Shown: positions 10,011 through 22,549, counted from the stretch's first letter. The stretch: DNA of 64,000 nt from Phyto melanocephala (GCA_941918925.1 OW799233.1:128984833-129048832), one strand, 5' to 3'. Notes: a model not told the origin generated them from the letters alone. Made by a program: numbers and translations.

Positions 10011-12093
10011 ACTTAAATTTTGTTTTTTCTTTACTTAAAATCATAAATTTGAATCTACAAACAAAAACTAAATAAGAAAAAATTTGGACAAAATAAATAT
10101 AATTTTATAAACACGATTATAAAGTAAACTCAATAATGGAGTTTACTCGTTGAAATACCAACCAAATGTATGAAGGAAATATGGTCGATTTAACATTTCA
10201 ATGTGCTAGAGCTATAACCAAGCATTGCATAACATAGAAGTAGTCTCAAAACTATCCTTTGTCACTCAGCGACAGCGTATCTTAACGACTATTATACAAT
10301 TTTTTACCACTTTAATACAATCGTTTAAAAAATAACTTTTGTGGCTTATATACACACTCTTCTTTGAAAATGACATGGTCCATTACTACATTACATTACC
10401 ACATCATGTTGTAACTAGTCTATTTCAGCTGCAATGGTCGACGTTGTCAAATTTTATCTGCAGAGATATTACTGATTTTCATGTGGTAAATAAGAATCAT
10501 TTGGTAGGAGATCATTTATATGTACCTAATTCTTTTTTTAAAATTTGTTGTTATTTACTTTTGTATCAAAAGGCGTGAGTTTCATTTTTGTTTTATAAAT
10601 TTCTATGCTTGCACTAAGGGCTTTTCGAATTTCGTTGATAAGAACTTTTTTTTTCTGTAGGAGTGTAAAATTTTGCAGAAACATTTGTTTTAGTACGGTG
10701 CATCATAATCAATAAAAAATCGATTTTGGTTTTTTTGTATCTTAGGGCTTTTTCGAAAATATATGACGATAAGAACATGTAAATATTTCCATTTTGTTCC
10801 ATGCGTTGGTATAACGGTATGCATGTTAAAGAGTAACCAATTATTTCACACATTTATATCAGAAAAGTATTTATAGCATATTTAGTAAGTATGTAGGTGT
10901 ATTTGCATACAAACGTATATAAACGTGAATACATAAATAAACGTTATAACTGCTTTATTATATAATAAGAAAATATGCGTATTTGTGCATGTGTAAATTA
11001 ATATTATATTTTTATACTTTTAACGAGTGTTTTTTTTTTGTGGAATCGATGACGAGTACAGCCCTTTTTAAAAACAAGATAACATTTTAAATGTTCAAAT
11101 ATCTTGGCAGTTTTTATTGACGTCAAAAAATGGAATCATACAAACATACCTAAAATACATTAAGTATAGATTTATAATGACAAAATACAGAGAGATTTAT
11201 TTACGTTTTAAATACCGATTAAAGGAAAATCACACAGCGATTTTGTTTTTTTATTATCAATAAAAGGGTTATCAAAACGCAAATATATTTATTTACTGAC
11301 TTATAAGGGTGTCATAAAGAAATCGAAGTTCAAGTTTTGCGTATTTTTATGTCAAAAAATATTATTTCGTTTTTAATGTCAACAGTATTTATAAATATTT
11401 ATCTTAAGTTAGTTCCTCAACACATGGTAAGAACATTAAAAATTTTCTTTTTTTATGTCTTTAGATATTCTGAGATTAAACACAACTTTAAAATGAATTT
11501 TTCGACTTTTTGGGGAAATTTAAATACTTTTAGAACGATAAGAAAAAAGTAGAAGAAAAACTTTAAACTTATGAGAAGAAAATCCAAGTTTACAATTCAA
11601 AAGAAAATCATTCTCTCGGGTTTCAAAAAAAGGTCAAAAAAGTCTCTAATTTTTTATAAATTTACATTTCATTTAATTTTTATTTAATTTATAAAAATTT
11701 ATAACATAAAAACTTTACTATGGTGTCTTTCTATATTAATGGACCATATGAACGTTATGGATCATATAGCAAAACGGCTGTTGAGGTAGAAAGTCTTTCT
11801 GACAAACTAACGATGCAGTAAATGGGGCTGCGATGAATCATCCAAACAAAGCGTTTATTAGAAAATATATCTTTTCATGAACCTAAAATATTGGACAGGA
11901 AAAATCTGATGTTTCCTTACACTGGAAAAATCGACAGCCTTCAAAAATACTTTTTTGTTGACCAGAACTCATAAGAAGCACAGTAAATGACATTCAAAAA
12001 CAAACAAACAAACAAACAAAAAAGATTAAACCCATAGAGTTCATAGGAATATACATTGACCATAGTTAACGAACTAATAAATATAACCACAAC
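10011..12093. other. AT-rich DNA, no gene seen
   Basis: Short frames at 10339-10578, 10614-10853 and 11337-11552 have no family motif and no splice context. A (CAAA)n microsatellite sits at 12001-12023. Confidence 0.45.
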
Positions 12094-12101
12094 ATTATCA
12101 T

Positions 12102-12307
12102 CATGGTACAATTATCAGGTAGCCTCACTAAAACAGCTGATTTTTTTTTTCTCTACCTTCAGGTTTAACTAAAATATCAAATGTCCACCACCAAAAAAAC
12201 ACGCACATACATTTGCTTTTTGACATTTAAGTCGTTGTTTTCTAACAACAAAATGCATGTAGAATTTTGTTGTTGCAGAACTGAGGCTACCTGATGATTG
12301 TACCATA
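12102..12307. mobile_element. hAT-like MITE, copy 1
   Basis: Ends are CATGGTACAATTATCAGGTA and the reverse complement of ATGGTACAATCATCAGGTAG, with one mismatch in about 25 bases. Flanks ATTATCAT (12094-12101) and ATTGTCAT (12308-12315) look like an 8-bp duplication with one change. The ends resemble those of the MITE at 34436-34617. An 8-bp duplication fits hAT or P superfamilies. Confidence 0.7.
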
Positions 12308-13891
12308 ATTGTCATGCTTAATTTGCAAAAAGATGCAAAAAAAAACTTCCACAATTTAAACGATTCTATAAACGAAGAAATTTAAGAATATCGTCGGATT
12401 AATGTGCAAACCTGCTAAGTCCACTTTTTAAGTAAATTGAGATTTTGATAGAGAAAGGTACGCCTCGTCGACCAGCAATTCAATTTCAAGAATTCAGTTT
12501 AAGTTTTACAGTGTGTAATAAGGTTTGATACGAAAAACTGCTAAAACGTCCCACAAAAAAATTATTGTGAGAAAAACTGCTAAGTCCAGTATATTATGAG
12601 TTCATTGTTTATTACTAACTCAATTAGTATGATTTATATTTTTGTAGATACATGAAGCATACCATAAAATAAACCAACCATATTTTTGGTTTTTCTCTCA
12701 AGCTGCAAATATGAAATAGAGAGAAGTTTTTTGCCTCTCCTGTAAAATTTGCTAAAAGGTTTGCATATTAAGCCGAAGATAGTGGAATCTCAACATTTCA
12801 CGCAAAATTAACGTGTATGGAGATCTTTTTAAAATTAGCGTATACGCTTCCACAAGAGACGGAACACTTTTATTAAATTACTTAAAATAAAGATAAGGCA
12901 AGGATCAGAAAGAATCAAATACAGGATCGAATACAGTTGGATGAAAAGAAGACTGCCCCAATGTAGGATACAGGTACTCAAATTTTCAGATTTTTTTAAA
13001 ATCATGAAGTTATAATTCGAATCACTGTAATAAACAATGAAATCGTTAAGAGATTAGGAACGATTTAGAATGTTTTAAACTCCAAGGAAAAAGTTGCTAC
13101 TGAAAAATATGGAGAATATGCTTCGAAAACTGCAACCTTTTAATTATAATTTATATAAAACATCGCCAATTGGAGAGCTTGCTGAAGAAACATAGGAGTC
13201 CCTAAACAATTTTTTTAAAAAGAATATAAATTTCTGAACCCTTTCAAAACATCAAGGGTGAGACAAAATGAGGACCTCCTAAACATGTCAGCAGCATCTT
13301 CCAATTAATTTATTTTATCACTGCGACATGTAAAGTCACAAAAAGGGTTGGAAAACAACTATAATTAAGAAATCTTTGTCTTTAAGATGTACCATCTTTA
13401 ACGGATTGTTAGCAGTATTTTACAAAATATTAAAAAATAAATTAAAAACAGAATTTTTAATCGTTTTTGAAATAATTTTGAATCATAAAATCCTTTAAAG
13501 GTAAGAGTAAAAAATCAAAAATTTTAAAAACTGTTTTATTTCTCTTCCCAAAACATTGATTTTATTTACATATTTCAAATTTGCCAACCTATTAGTAGAC
13601 ACCTCAAAGACGTCGACCTTATCTACAAAACGCTTTTTAATTTTAAATAATCATCTAATTTGGTTAAAAAGAAATGATTTTTACTGCGAAAAAACTCAAA
13701 TAGCGTCACCGTGCGTCGTTCGAAAACAAATGAGAATATCGCTATTGCTGCTGCAGACATTAGAGGATTGCCGTTTGTTTCGTCTTGGGATAGAGCAAAT
13801 ATGATAAAAGAAAGTAATAAAAAAGTTAAATTAAATGGAAGAAGGGACATATACCAGGGTGTATTCAATTCGAGGAAGTAAACAACCTCTA
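12308..13891. other. No gene seen; probable old repeat debris
   Basis: The phrase 'aactgctaa(gt/aacgt)cc' recurs near 12412, 12538 and 12586, which hints at a decayed repeat. The opposing frames at 13556-13925 are short, overlap each other and match no family I know. Confidence 0.35.
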
Positions 13892-14229
13892 TTAACCCTA
13901 ACCATACTGATAATACGCCTGACAAGGGTACCCGGCTACCCGTATTCCTTTAAATATAAATTTTTTCGTTGAAGGGTAAACGTCGTGCACTTGGGTATTC
14001 GAACCATCCGCCAGCCCTATAATAAGGGAAAACATATCATGGGAGTCTTATTATTCGATATATTTTTCTCAGAAAATATAAAAAATTAAAATCATGAGAC
14101 ATAGCAACAAAAAAGATAATAAAATAGCATTAGATTTCAATCTGCAGATATTTAAGACTTAAAATTTAAACCTCGCTAGTTTCGTTAATTTCAATGGAAA
14201 TAATTGATGCTTTTATTAAAATTTTATTA

Positions 14230-15780
14230 ATGATGTCAGATGATCCTTTGGGAAAATTATAATCACCTTTTACACAAAGCATCATTAAGACGCGTAATAC
14301 GTTTCGACAATGTATTTACAAGATTGTCACGCACTGAAATAGAAAAGCTGCTGGTATCTGAGATATTTGGAATATACTGACGCAAAATCTACGAATAAAC
14401 TATTTTCCAGATGAAAATGTGACAGTAGACGAACCGTTATTTCCATTTAGAGGCAGAAAAATATTTACACAATATATTCCCTCAAAACCAGCTAAATATA
14501 GAATTTAGAAATTTTGTAATGTTACACAGCCAATAGCTATTCTTAGAATATAAATATTTACACAGACATGCCTGGTGAGCAGTGACAGGCAAACATAGGA
14601 GAAATAATCGTTATAGGTCTGGGGCCGAATTACGGCATTCGATATCGAACGAAATTTAACTCGAACGATCGAGTTTGCTGTGCTTTAGGTATAGAGATTC
14701 TAATAAGAATTTTCAAATTTCGATCACGATCGAATGCCGTAATTCGGCCCCTGGTTGATTTCTTATTGCTCTTATTTGGTCTTTATAAATATTTGTTGAT
14801 TTATTTATTATTCAATATTTCACTACTCCTTTGTGTAGCATCTTCAGGAAAGAAATTGTGTGTTTTTACAAAATTTTATATAGTTTTCAAACATAAAAAT
14901 ATTTTATAAACATTTCAAAAAAATTTTTTTTTTTTTTTAATAATTTTTATACTTCATTTTTATACTGTACATCACTCAATTTGGTCATTCGGCTACAATG
15001 AGTGGAATAAGACTCATAGGTATTCTTCCACAAAACAAAGCCTACATTACAACATGACTATGTCCAAGCCCAACCGGCTATATTGGTTGAACTTATTGTC
15101 AGTTGTGACCAATAATATGAATAGCGTTTTCTTTCCTTCAACATTGTATTATAATCAAGGGGAGCCAGCTTTAAATGGAAAATAGGAAATAATTGACTTC
15201 TACAACAAAGCAAAAGGCGGATTTGATTTTCGATGGTATACAAATATAGCCACCAAAGAAAAAACGAATAGATGGCTACTGGCCGTTTTCTTTTTTGAAA
15301 TGATTGACTTGGCTGCGTTAGGTGCATTTTGTGTATTATCTAGTTTCGATCCAAACGTCAAAAAATCGAAGATCTCGCCGGGGATTTTTTACTTTACTTG
15401 ACGTGGAGTTAGCAACTATAAATATGAACAAAGGAGCCAATGATAATAGAATAACACGATACGCTAACGTCCGGGCAGATATCGAGCTTATAACAAATAA
15501 ATCCATACCCATAGAAGTCTACAAGCATGCTGCAACACCGGATACAAATAAGCGAGATAAAACGGGACTATTGCAACTAAAGCGTCGCTGCTACATTTGC
15601 GTGACTTCTGATCCAAAATCTGATCGCAAAATATGCATTGGTTATAAACGGACAATGTGCAACATGCATAGCAAAATTATTGCTCTACGCTGCACTAAAT
15701 TCAATTTTTTTATTATTCTTGTATGCAACATTACTAGTACAAAGTTTTTTTTTACAAATACAAGGTTTAATGTAAAATAA
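14230..15780 (+). pseudogene. piggyBac transposase, multiply broken
   Basis: Pieces appear in family order across all three plus frames. They are: IRFDNVFTRLSRTEIEKLL (near 14290); ENVTVDEPLFPFRGRKIF and IPSKPAKY (near 14412-14505), where the VDE aspartate matches the first catalytic Asp of piggyBac; an IYTDMPGEQ-like piece just before the MITE; EIIDFYNKAKGGFD then TNRWLLAVFFFEMIDLA (near 15187-15320), where the GGFD aspartate corresponds to the later catalytic Asp; and the cysteine-rich tail CYICVTS, RTMCNMH (in the open frame 15322-15780). Stops and frameshifts separate the pieces and the middle catalytic block is not recognisable. No functional enzyme is possible. Confidence 0.85.
14621..14751. 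mobile_element. 131-bp MITE with 23-bp inverted ends
   Basis: GGGGCCGAATTACGGCATTC starts the left end and its exact reverse complement closes the right end. The match continues for at least 23 bases. It interrupts the piggyBac transposase shortly after its MPGEQ-like motif, so it inserted later than the host transposon. A clear target duplication is not visible. Confidence 0.8.
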
Positions 15781-16748
15781 TTGTTTTTCTGAATAACCAA
15801 TAAAAACCAAAAAAATATGAAAATTCTAAGTTTTTACTTTTTTAATACAAAATGTAAATAGATATTTAAGGGTACCCGGGTACCCTTATCAGGAGGGAAA
15901 CGACTACTTGACTTTGGGTGGCTCCAGAGCCAACCCAAATAAACTAAGAGTAATTTAGATGGAAAAGAACTATATAAAATCTTTATCTAAAAGAACTTGC
16001 GGAACCTCAAATTTGTATTTAATTTTTTTAATTAAAATTCAACTTTAAAGTACGTTTGGGTACCGGGGTACCCGTCTCAGGAGGGTTAGGGTTAAATGTG
16101 TCTAGAGGGATAGTGGTATGAGGTCTGTAGGATTCGCAGGACATCAGAAAATGTTTGGTGACAGCTTACACTAAAGGCCGTCACCCTTGGTCAACGAATA
16201 TAGGGATCATATATCTATACATTTTTTTCTTGAGGCTATGTGAAAGATAAATTCTTTGCCAATAACCACAATCGAAGCAAGATCTCCAAGATGAAATTTT
16301 CGAAATTATTTAGGACAATTTTAACAATTATTTGTAAAAAAAAAAGTTGTCGATCGATCGTCGTGCGAGTTAAACGTGTTTTTAATTACGCTCTGTCTTA
16401 AATCGTTTTATTTTCTGTAAGACTCATAAAATTAAAAAACTTAAATATAACATTCATATATGTATATACATACATAAGTACATTTGAACTTGTTTCTTTT
16501 GCTTGTAAATAAAAATAAAAATCGAAAATAAAAATAATACAAACAAACATAACAGTTCATCAATATTTACAACAATAAAATTGCAAGTGTTTTTATTTCT
16601 CTCGTTTACAATAACAACTACTTTTTTATTTTTAATACAATAAATTACACTTATACCTAAATTAACGCGCTCAAATAAAATTAAATAAAAATTAAATCAA
16701 TTTTTGTACAATTTATTAACTGTGCTGATACGTATATTCTTTTTCAAT

Positions 16749-17693
16749 ATGAGTTGTTCTAAACCAAAGTGCAGAAATAAGGCGGATGATCCAATGATTT
16801 CCTGTTGGCTGTGCAACGCAGTTTATCATGCAAAATGTGTTGACTTGGCAGCACGAACTGCAGACAATCTTCGTGAAGATAAAGGCTTACGTTGGTGCTG
16901 TAAAAAATGTATTATTTATGATGTTGAATTTTATTCATTTTTTAAAAATGCGCGAGATGAATTTGTCGGCATAAACAACGATCTAAAATGTTTATCCCAA
17001 AGATTTTTAAAATTCAAAGCATTATTTGATAATGCGTCATTCTCGCCCAAAAGAAAGAAAACAACTCCAACTTTAAACTCTTCACCTCCTGTTATGTCTA
17101 CTAACAACTCTTCTGTTGATCAAAACACTTCCGATAATTTACCTCGTCCGAGTCCGTCTACTATTTCTTCCATAGTTAATGTACCTGTAAAACCATCTCA
17201 AAATCCGAAAACTAATCCCTCGTTATTTTCATCGTCTCTCCCTCATAACACCGAAATATTACAACCTAATACTAATCGTATTCAACAGATTGCAAGTAAT
17301 ATAAATTTTCAAAACGACATTCAACAAATTAATTCACATCCTCCGGCTGTGGTTTCTAGTCCGTTAAATAATCCTGCAATACTTAAAGTAATTTCTCCAA
17401 AGAAAACAATTTTTGCTGCTCGTTTTTCATCTGATACTACTTCTAACGCTGTTGCTGACTACATTAAATTAAAGCTTGGATACGATTGTGAATTATCTGT
17501 TTTTAAATTCAACTATTCGGAAAAACGGAGTAAATCTTCTTTTAAAATCATCGTACCAGAGGAATATTTTAATATTATTGTCAATCCTGAGTTTTGGCCA
17601 CCCAATGCTATAATACGCGAATATGAATATAGAAATGCTTCTCGTTCTGATATCGTTTATTTACCTACTCAAAATGATACCCAAAAAAACTAA
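16749..17693 (+). CDS. Non-LTR retrotransposon ORF1 protein with PHD-type zinc finger
   Basis: 314 codons from the first in-frame ATG; the frame is also open upstream from a TTG at 16704. Residues 3-54 hold cysteines at 3, 8, 19, 22, 30, 50/51 and 54 and a histidine at 27, the C4-H-C3 order of a PHD finger, with W49 just before the last pair. Residues 95-220 are a Ser/Pro/Asn/Thr-rich linker. The C-terminal domain (about 225-314, KTIFAARFSSDTTSN to the end) is conserved in the diverged copy at 45 kb. In this group ORF1 is thought to bind RNA and package the retrotransposon RNP; here that is family knowledge. The frame ends on AAA AAC TAA, a slippery string that probably leads some ribosomes into ORF2. 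Confidence 0.85.
   Translation: MSCSKPKCRNKADDPMISCWLCNAVYHAKCVDLAARTADNLREDKGLRWCCKKCIIYDVEFYSFFKNARDEFVGINNDLKCLSQRFLKFKALFDNASFSPKRKKTTPTLNSSPPVMSTNNSSVDQNTSDNLPRPSPSTISSIVNVPVKPSQNPKTNPSLFSSSLPHNTEILQPNTNRIQQIASNINFQNDIQQINSHPPAVVSSPLNNPAILKVISPKKTIFAARFSSDTTSNAVADYIKLKLGYDCELSVFKFNYSEKRSKSSFKIIVPEEYFNIIVNPEFWPPNAIIREYEYRNASRSDIVYLPTQNDTQKN
17684..17693 (+). promoter_or_regulatory. Candidate -1 ribosomal frameshift site at the ORF1/ORF2 junction
   Basis: In the ORF1 frame the codons read ..A AAA AAC TAA. The heptamer A AAA AAC is a classic -1 slippery sequence, correctly phased (X XXY YYZ). The -1 frame opens at 17678 and continues without a stop into the endonuclease. No ATG lies in that frame before the endonuclease domain. 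A possible stem (GTGG 17742-17745 with CCAC 17763-17766, enclosing TTAAT/ATTAA) is about 50 bases downstream, further than usual for a stimulator. The same C-A7-C-TAA string survives in the diverged copy at 45278-45289. Confidence 0.6.
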
Positions 17694-20552
17694 ATAATTT
17701 TTCTACCGATAATCTTATTAATATTGTTTACCAAAATGTCCGTGGCCTTAATACGAAATTAACCACTCTTTATGCAAATAGTTTTGATTTTTCATACCAC
17801 ATCATTGTCTTTACTGAAACCTGGTTAAACGATAAGAAATGTATTAATAACAACGAAATATTATCTTCAAAATACCAAATATTCAGACATGATCGATCAC
17901 ATAAGTTGGGTGGAGGTGTGCTCATTGCCGCACATAACAATTTTCGTTGTGAAGAAATCAATGTTATACTTAACGATGACATCGAATTTGTCGCTGTAAA
18001 AATTCGACTGAGAAATACAAATTTATATATTACATGCTCATACATTCCTCCAAACTCTTCTCTGGATATATACAATAATCACATCTTTGCCATTGAATTT
18101 GTTTTGCAACAATCTATTCCATCTGATTTATTTATTGTTTTGGGAGATTTTAATCTACCTAACATATCGTGGAATAAATCTTCAGAAATAAACTATCTAA
18201 TTCCTACAGTTTCAAATGAATTTATTCACTCACTCACAAGCTATGGACTTTTTCAAATTAACTATGAAAACAATATTAATGGAAAACTTCTTGATCTTGC
18301 ATTTGTCAACCAGCCGATGGATATATTTTTACATAAAACACTTCCCGTTACTTACCCTGAAGATCGTTATCATCCTACATTAAAATTGGAAATATTTAAT
18401 TTATTAAGCTTACCTGTTTTACTTCCTAACAAAATTAAACCCCATAAAGTTTTTTGCTTTTCTCGTGCAAACTATCAGAGGCTTAACTCTTTGCTATCAA
18501 ACGTTAACTGGGATAGTATAATCTCTATCGAAAACTTAGATGATGTTGTTTCTCTCTTCTATTCAACATTACGCCGCTGCATTTCTGAAACTGTACCAAA
18601 AATTACAATTAGAAACAACAATATTGGGCCACCCTGGAATAATAAGTATCTCCGAACTATTAAAAACAGGAAAAACAAGTTATATAAGAAATATAAAAGG
18701 ACCGGATCATCTGTAGAATATACCAAATACTGTATTGCTCGTTCTTTCTACAATTTGGCAAATAAATCTGCATACGACAACTATATAATCCGTATGAAGT
18801 CGAAAATGAGATCAAATCCTAAATCGTTTTATAAATTTGTGAACTCTAAACGGCGATCGTCCGTTAATCCTAAATACTATAAATATGGATCAAATGATGC
18901 TGATGATGACGTTTCTATTTCCAATTTGTTTGCTGATTTTTTTTTCAACTACCTACTCTAAAAAAGTATATAATAACATAACATCTTACCCGTTTAATAT
19001 ACCTCAATCATCTGGTGTACAATTCTCTTTTATTACTTATAAAACGACTCTTTCAAATTTATTATCACTAAATAATTCGTTTAATGCTGGTCCAGATGAA
19101 ATACCAAATTGCGTTCTAAAAAATTGTGCAGAAAATTTATGTTACCCGCTTACTGCTATCTTTAACAAATCCATTAAATTAGGATACGTACCATTGATTT
19201 GGAAATTATCGTATATAATTCCGTTGTTTAAAAATGGAAGCAAAATTGAGATATCAAATTATCGTGGCATTGCTAAGCTGAGTGATATTCCCAAACTTTT
19301 TGAAAAAATTTTAACTGATAATTTATACTATCAAATTTCTTCGATTTTGTCACCGTGCCAACATGGTTTTTGTAAACATCGCTCTACAACGACTAATATT
19401 TTGGAGCTAACTACTACAATAAATGATGGTTTTATAAATAATATGCAAACTGATGCTATCTACACAGATTTTAGTAAAGCTTTTGATAAGGTAAACCATG
19501 ATCTCTTGCTTAACAAATTGTCATTAATGGGATTTACGGATATGACAATAAAATGGTTAAGATCATACTTGTCTTTAAGAACTCAACAAGTTAAGTATGG
19601 AAGTGCTACGTCTAATGCTATCAAAGTTCCTTCTGGTGTTCCGCAAGGTAGCCACCTTGGTCCTATTTTATTTACCTTATTCATAAACGATCTACCTTCA
19701 GTAATTCAGCACTCTAAAGTTTTGATGTATGCCGATGATGTCAAAATTTTTCGTTCTTTAAATAATCCCGAAGATCAACTTTTCCTTCAATCAGATATTG
19801 TCAAATTGGTAAATTGGTGTGAAATCAACTTAATGGAGCTGAATATAAAAAAATGTAAGCATATGTCCTTTTTCAGAATTAAGAAATTGGATTTATTTTA
19901 TTGCATAAATGAGTGTAAACTTGATAAAGTTCTGAATTTTCTTGATCTTGGTATTTTGCTTGATCACCAATTAAATTTTCGTGACCATATTTCTTTAATT
20001 GTTAACAAAGCAAATGGTGTACTTGGATTTATGAAGAGGTGGTGCAAGGAATTTCTAGATCCTTATATTACGAAACAATTATATTCATCGTTAGTTCGAC
20101 CTATTCTTGAATATGGATCGATTATTTGGGATCCTTGCTATAATATTCATATTGATAGTATCGAGTCTGTACAAAAGAAGTTTTTAATATTTTGTCTTCG
20201 TGGCCTTGGATGGAATTCGTTTTTACTACCTTCATACGAAAGCAGACTCTGTCTTATAAAATTACCAACTTTAAAAAGTCGTCGTTCAATGCTGAGTTTT
20301 TCTTTTGTGCTGGGCCTAATTCAAGGCGATATCGACTCAGAATTCCTGCTAAGTAAAATATCTTTTAATGTTCCAAACAGACCAACTCGAAATTTCCGTT
20401 TTATTAACTTAAAATACTATAGAACCAACTATGCTAATAATGATCCTCTTCGTCGTATATGTGAAAACTTTAATAATTATTATCACCTTATTGGCCTCAA
20501 TGAAAGTAAAGAAATTGTTAAAAGAACTATCATTTTATATTTAAATCGTTGA
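17690..20552 (+). CDS. Non-LTR retrotransposon ORF2: endonuclease and reverse transcriptase, one frameshift
   Basis: About 950 codons in two frames. The endonuclease begins with IVYQNVRGLNTK and has the catalytic-glutamate motif FTETWL (Glu codon 17816), GGGVLIA, LGDFNLPNISW and a DRYHPTL variant of the SDH motif. The reverse transcriptase has TDFSKAFDKVNHD (motif A, Asp at 19467), SGVPQGSHLGPILF (motif B) and YADD (19728-19739), then a C-terminal thumb-like region ending at 20552. There is no RNase H. The frame opens at 17678 with no ATG near its start, fitting entry from ORF1 by -1 slippage. A run of nine T (18937-18945) holds one base too many and stops the frame at 18959-18961; everything after it is open in the next frame. 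Otherwise it looks recently active. Confidence 0.88.
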
Positions 20553-20661
20553 ATTATTATAGAATATTATTTTATATATAACCTTAATTTTGTTTTGTTA
20601 TTTTACATACTTTAGTCTGTAAGGATTATTATCTATAGACAATAAATTCAATAAATAAATA

Positions 20662-22549
20662 AGGAAGACTTGCTATAAAAGCCATCTTTCCAATTATTTT
20701 AAATTATTTCATTACAACGAAACAAAAACTTCAGCAACACGTACTTTAAATAGATTTTTATTTTCATTTCAATGTGGTACTTGTTTCAAATTAAATTTTT
20801 CATCATCAATTCTAATTATAATAACTTTGACTCCCAAATAGGGAACATATTGCAAAAATGTATTTGAATTTATTTGCAAACGTTTTATTTTCATTTTTTC
20901 TTTTTTAATTTTCTTTAACAAAAGAAAAAACGTTTTATATTGTTATTCGTGGAGAGGAGATAAAAATACTCAAAATAGCGACATGTACTAGACTATACCG
21001 AATATTAAGTGAAATGAAAATGAAAATTAAAATTGTATTGGAAAATTTATAGGTTCATAAATCAACCCACTTGTTAAGAAATATATTATACATTTCCAAA
21101 AAATGTTTTTTTTATTTTTTTATTTATTTGCTTTCAAAGATGGCGAACGTTAGAGCAGCAACAAGACAATCTTAAGTACTGTGTATGTACTCACTCGCTC
21201 ACTTAGTACTTACTTATACATACATACATATGTATTACAGCATGTTTGTATGTTTGTGGTGTCTCAGATATTGCAGTTAATAACTGACTTTTGTTGTATT
21301 GTTGCTGTTGCTCTTGCTGTCGTGCCACTAATATCTAAGACTTACGAATATCTATGAGTCTCTGGTTTCAACGAATGTATACAAAACACTTGAAACATTA
21401 TGTGGCGTCATTAAATTCCCATTACAATGTATTGTATTGTTGTGTCAATGGGAGTTTGTGTTTGTATGTAATTGTTTGTAGTTGTATGAGACATCATGAT
21501 GAGCTGAGTGCCAAAATATGTTGGTCTTTTATTCTTTCTCTATTTTCAAAAGTATTTAATGTTAAGATATGATAAGATAATCAACAGGAGCGTTGCTGTA
21601 GGGGGTAGTCGATTACATAAAAATAGCAGTTTTAATTAAATAGTTGTTATATTTGAATTATAAAAGAAAAAAAAATATAAAAAAAATTAAAATTCCGAAT
21701 TCATAGTGTTTCGGCCTCAAGTTTGTTAATGTTTTTTAAATTCAATATTTCTAAATTAATGTCGCATATTAAGTGCGGATGTAGTATTCAAAGAGAACGC
21801 AGATTTTCATTCACTCCCGCATTTGAGTGATGACATATTTTATGTTAAATTTGAGGATATTCACATATTGCAGGTTATTGACAAAAACCTGTAACTTTCA
21901 CAAACTTCGAAATGAAAATAAGCAAAACGGCATCTACGCTTTAGCAAATTACAAATTGTTAAAGCAGGTCACATATCATCTATTTAATGTCAAATAATTT
22001 TTTAATTTGTTTTGTTTTTTGATGAAATTAAATTTTATTTGTGATAATTTAAGATTTTACTTAAAAGGTAAGATTTTTCGCATCAACATCCGAGAGGGAA
22101 ACATTTTCGAAACCATCCATTCCCATTTTTTAATGGCATAGCCACGTAACTTCTATAGATATTCAAAAAGCGTTCAGCAGTAGTACGGTTTTGTAGCTCT
22201 CCTGAAAAATTTGATTTTAAGACATACGTGGTTGCCCATGAAAGCCACAGATATATACTCGACAATGATGCCACATTGGCCGAAAATAAGCCATATACAG
22301 AAAAGAAATGTTGTCTTAGTAAGAATGCACTTCTGAAATTTAAAATAAAAAAATGTAATTACTGAGATAATTGTGATCTTATAATGGTTTGTAAAGAAGG
22401 CATGCTCCGATCAAGTATGGAATAAAATACCTGTCAAATGTCACCACCGCCCTGATGACAGACCATTAAACTTTTCATAAAATTATTGATGATAGAGATT
22501 ATTGATGATTGTATCTTATAAGTGGTGCGTTGGATTTTAAATTTGAAAT
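20662..22549. other. No gene seen
   Basis: AT-rich with a TACA microsatellite-like stretch near 21218-21250. The frames at 21354-21572 (plus) and 22083-22274 (minus) have no recognised motif. Confidence 0.4.

Larger units (their letters stand above)
13896..16091 (+). mobile_element. piggyBac-family DNA transposon, inactive
   Basis: TTAA flanks both sides (13892-13895 and 16092-16095). The ends mirror each other: CCCTAACC at the left and GGTTAGGG at the right. Subterminal GGGTACCCGGcTACCCG-type palindromes occur near 13926, 15868 and 16060, the right side having two. TTAA duplication and a CCC start are diagnostic for piggyBac. The interior carries broken pieces of a piggyBac transposase in order on the plus strand. 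A 131-bp MITE (14621-14751) sits inside the transposase region. The full length is 2196 bp. Confidence 0.85.
16350..20661 (+). mobile_element. Non-LTR retrotransposon of the CR1/Jockey group, near full length
   Basis: Two long adjacent coding regions lie on the plus strand. ORF1 has a PHD-type zinc finger; ORF2 has an apurinic-type endonuclease and a reverse transcriptase but no RNase H. The 3' end has AATAAA signals and a short AATA repeat (20641-20661) instead of poly(A), as is common in CR1-type elements. The 5' end is my estimate: the GC-richer start 'cgatcgatcgtcgtgcgag' near 16352 resembles the promoter-bearing 5' ends of insect elements, but no target duplication confirms it. One frameshift in ORF2 is the only clear lesion. 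Confidence 0.85.

Noticed and set aside
13556..13925. Two opposed frames of 82 and 100 codons as a gene next to piggyBac
   Set aside because: They overlap each other, cross the transposon border, and show no family motif.
18885..18960. An independent start of a second protein at the beginning of the RT frame (MDQMMLMM..)
   Set aside because: It is the out-of-frame overlap created by the T9 frameshift; the upstream frame continues the same ORF2 protein.
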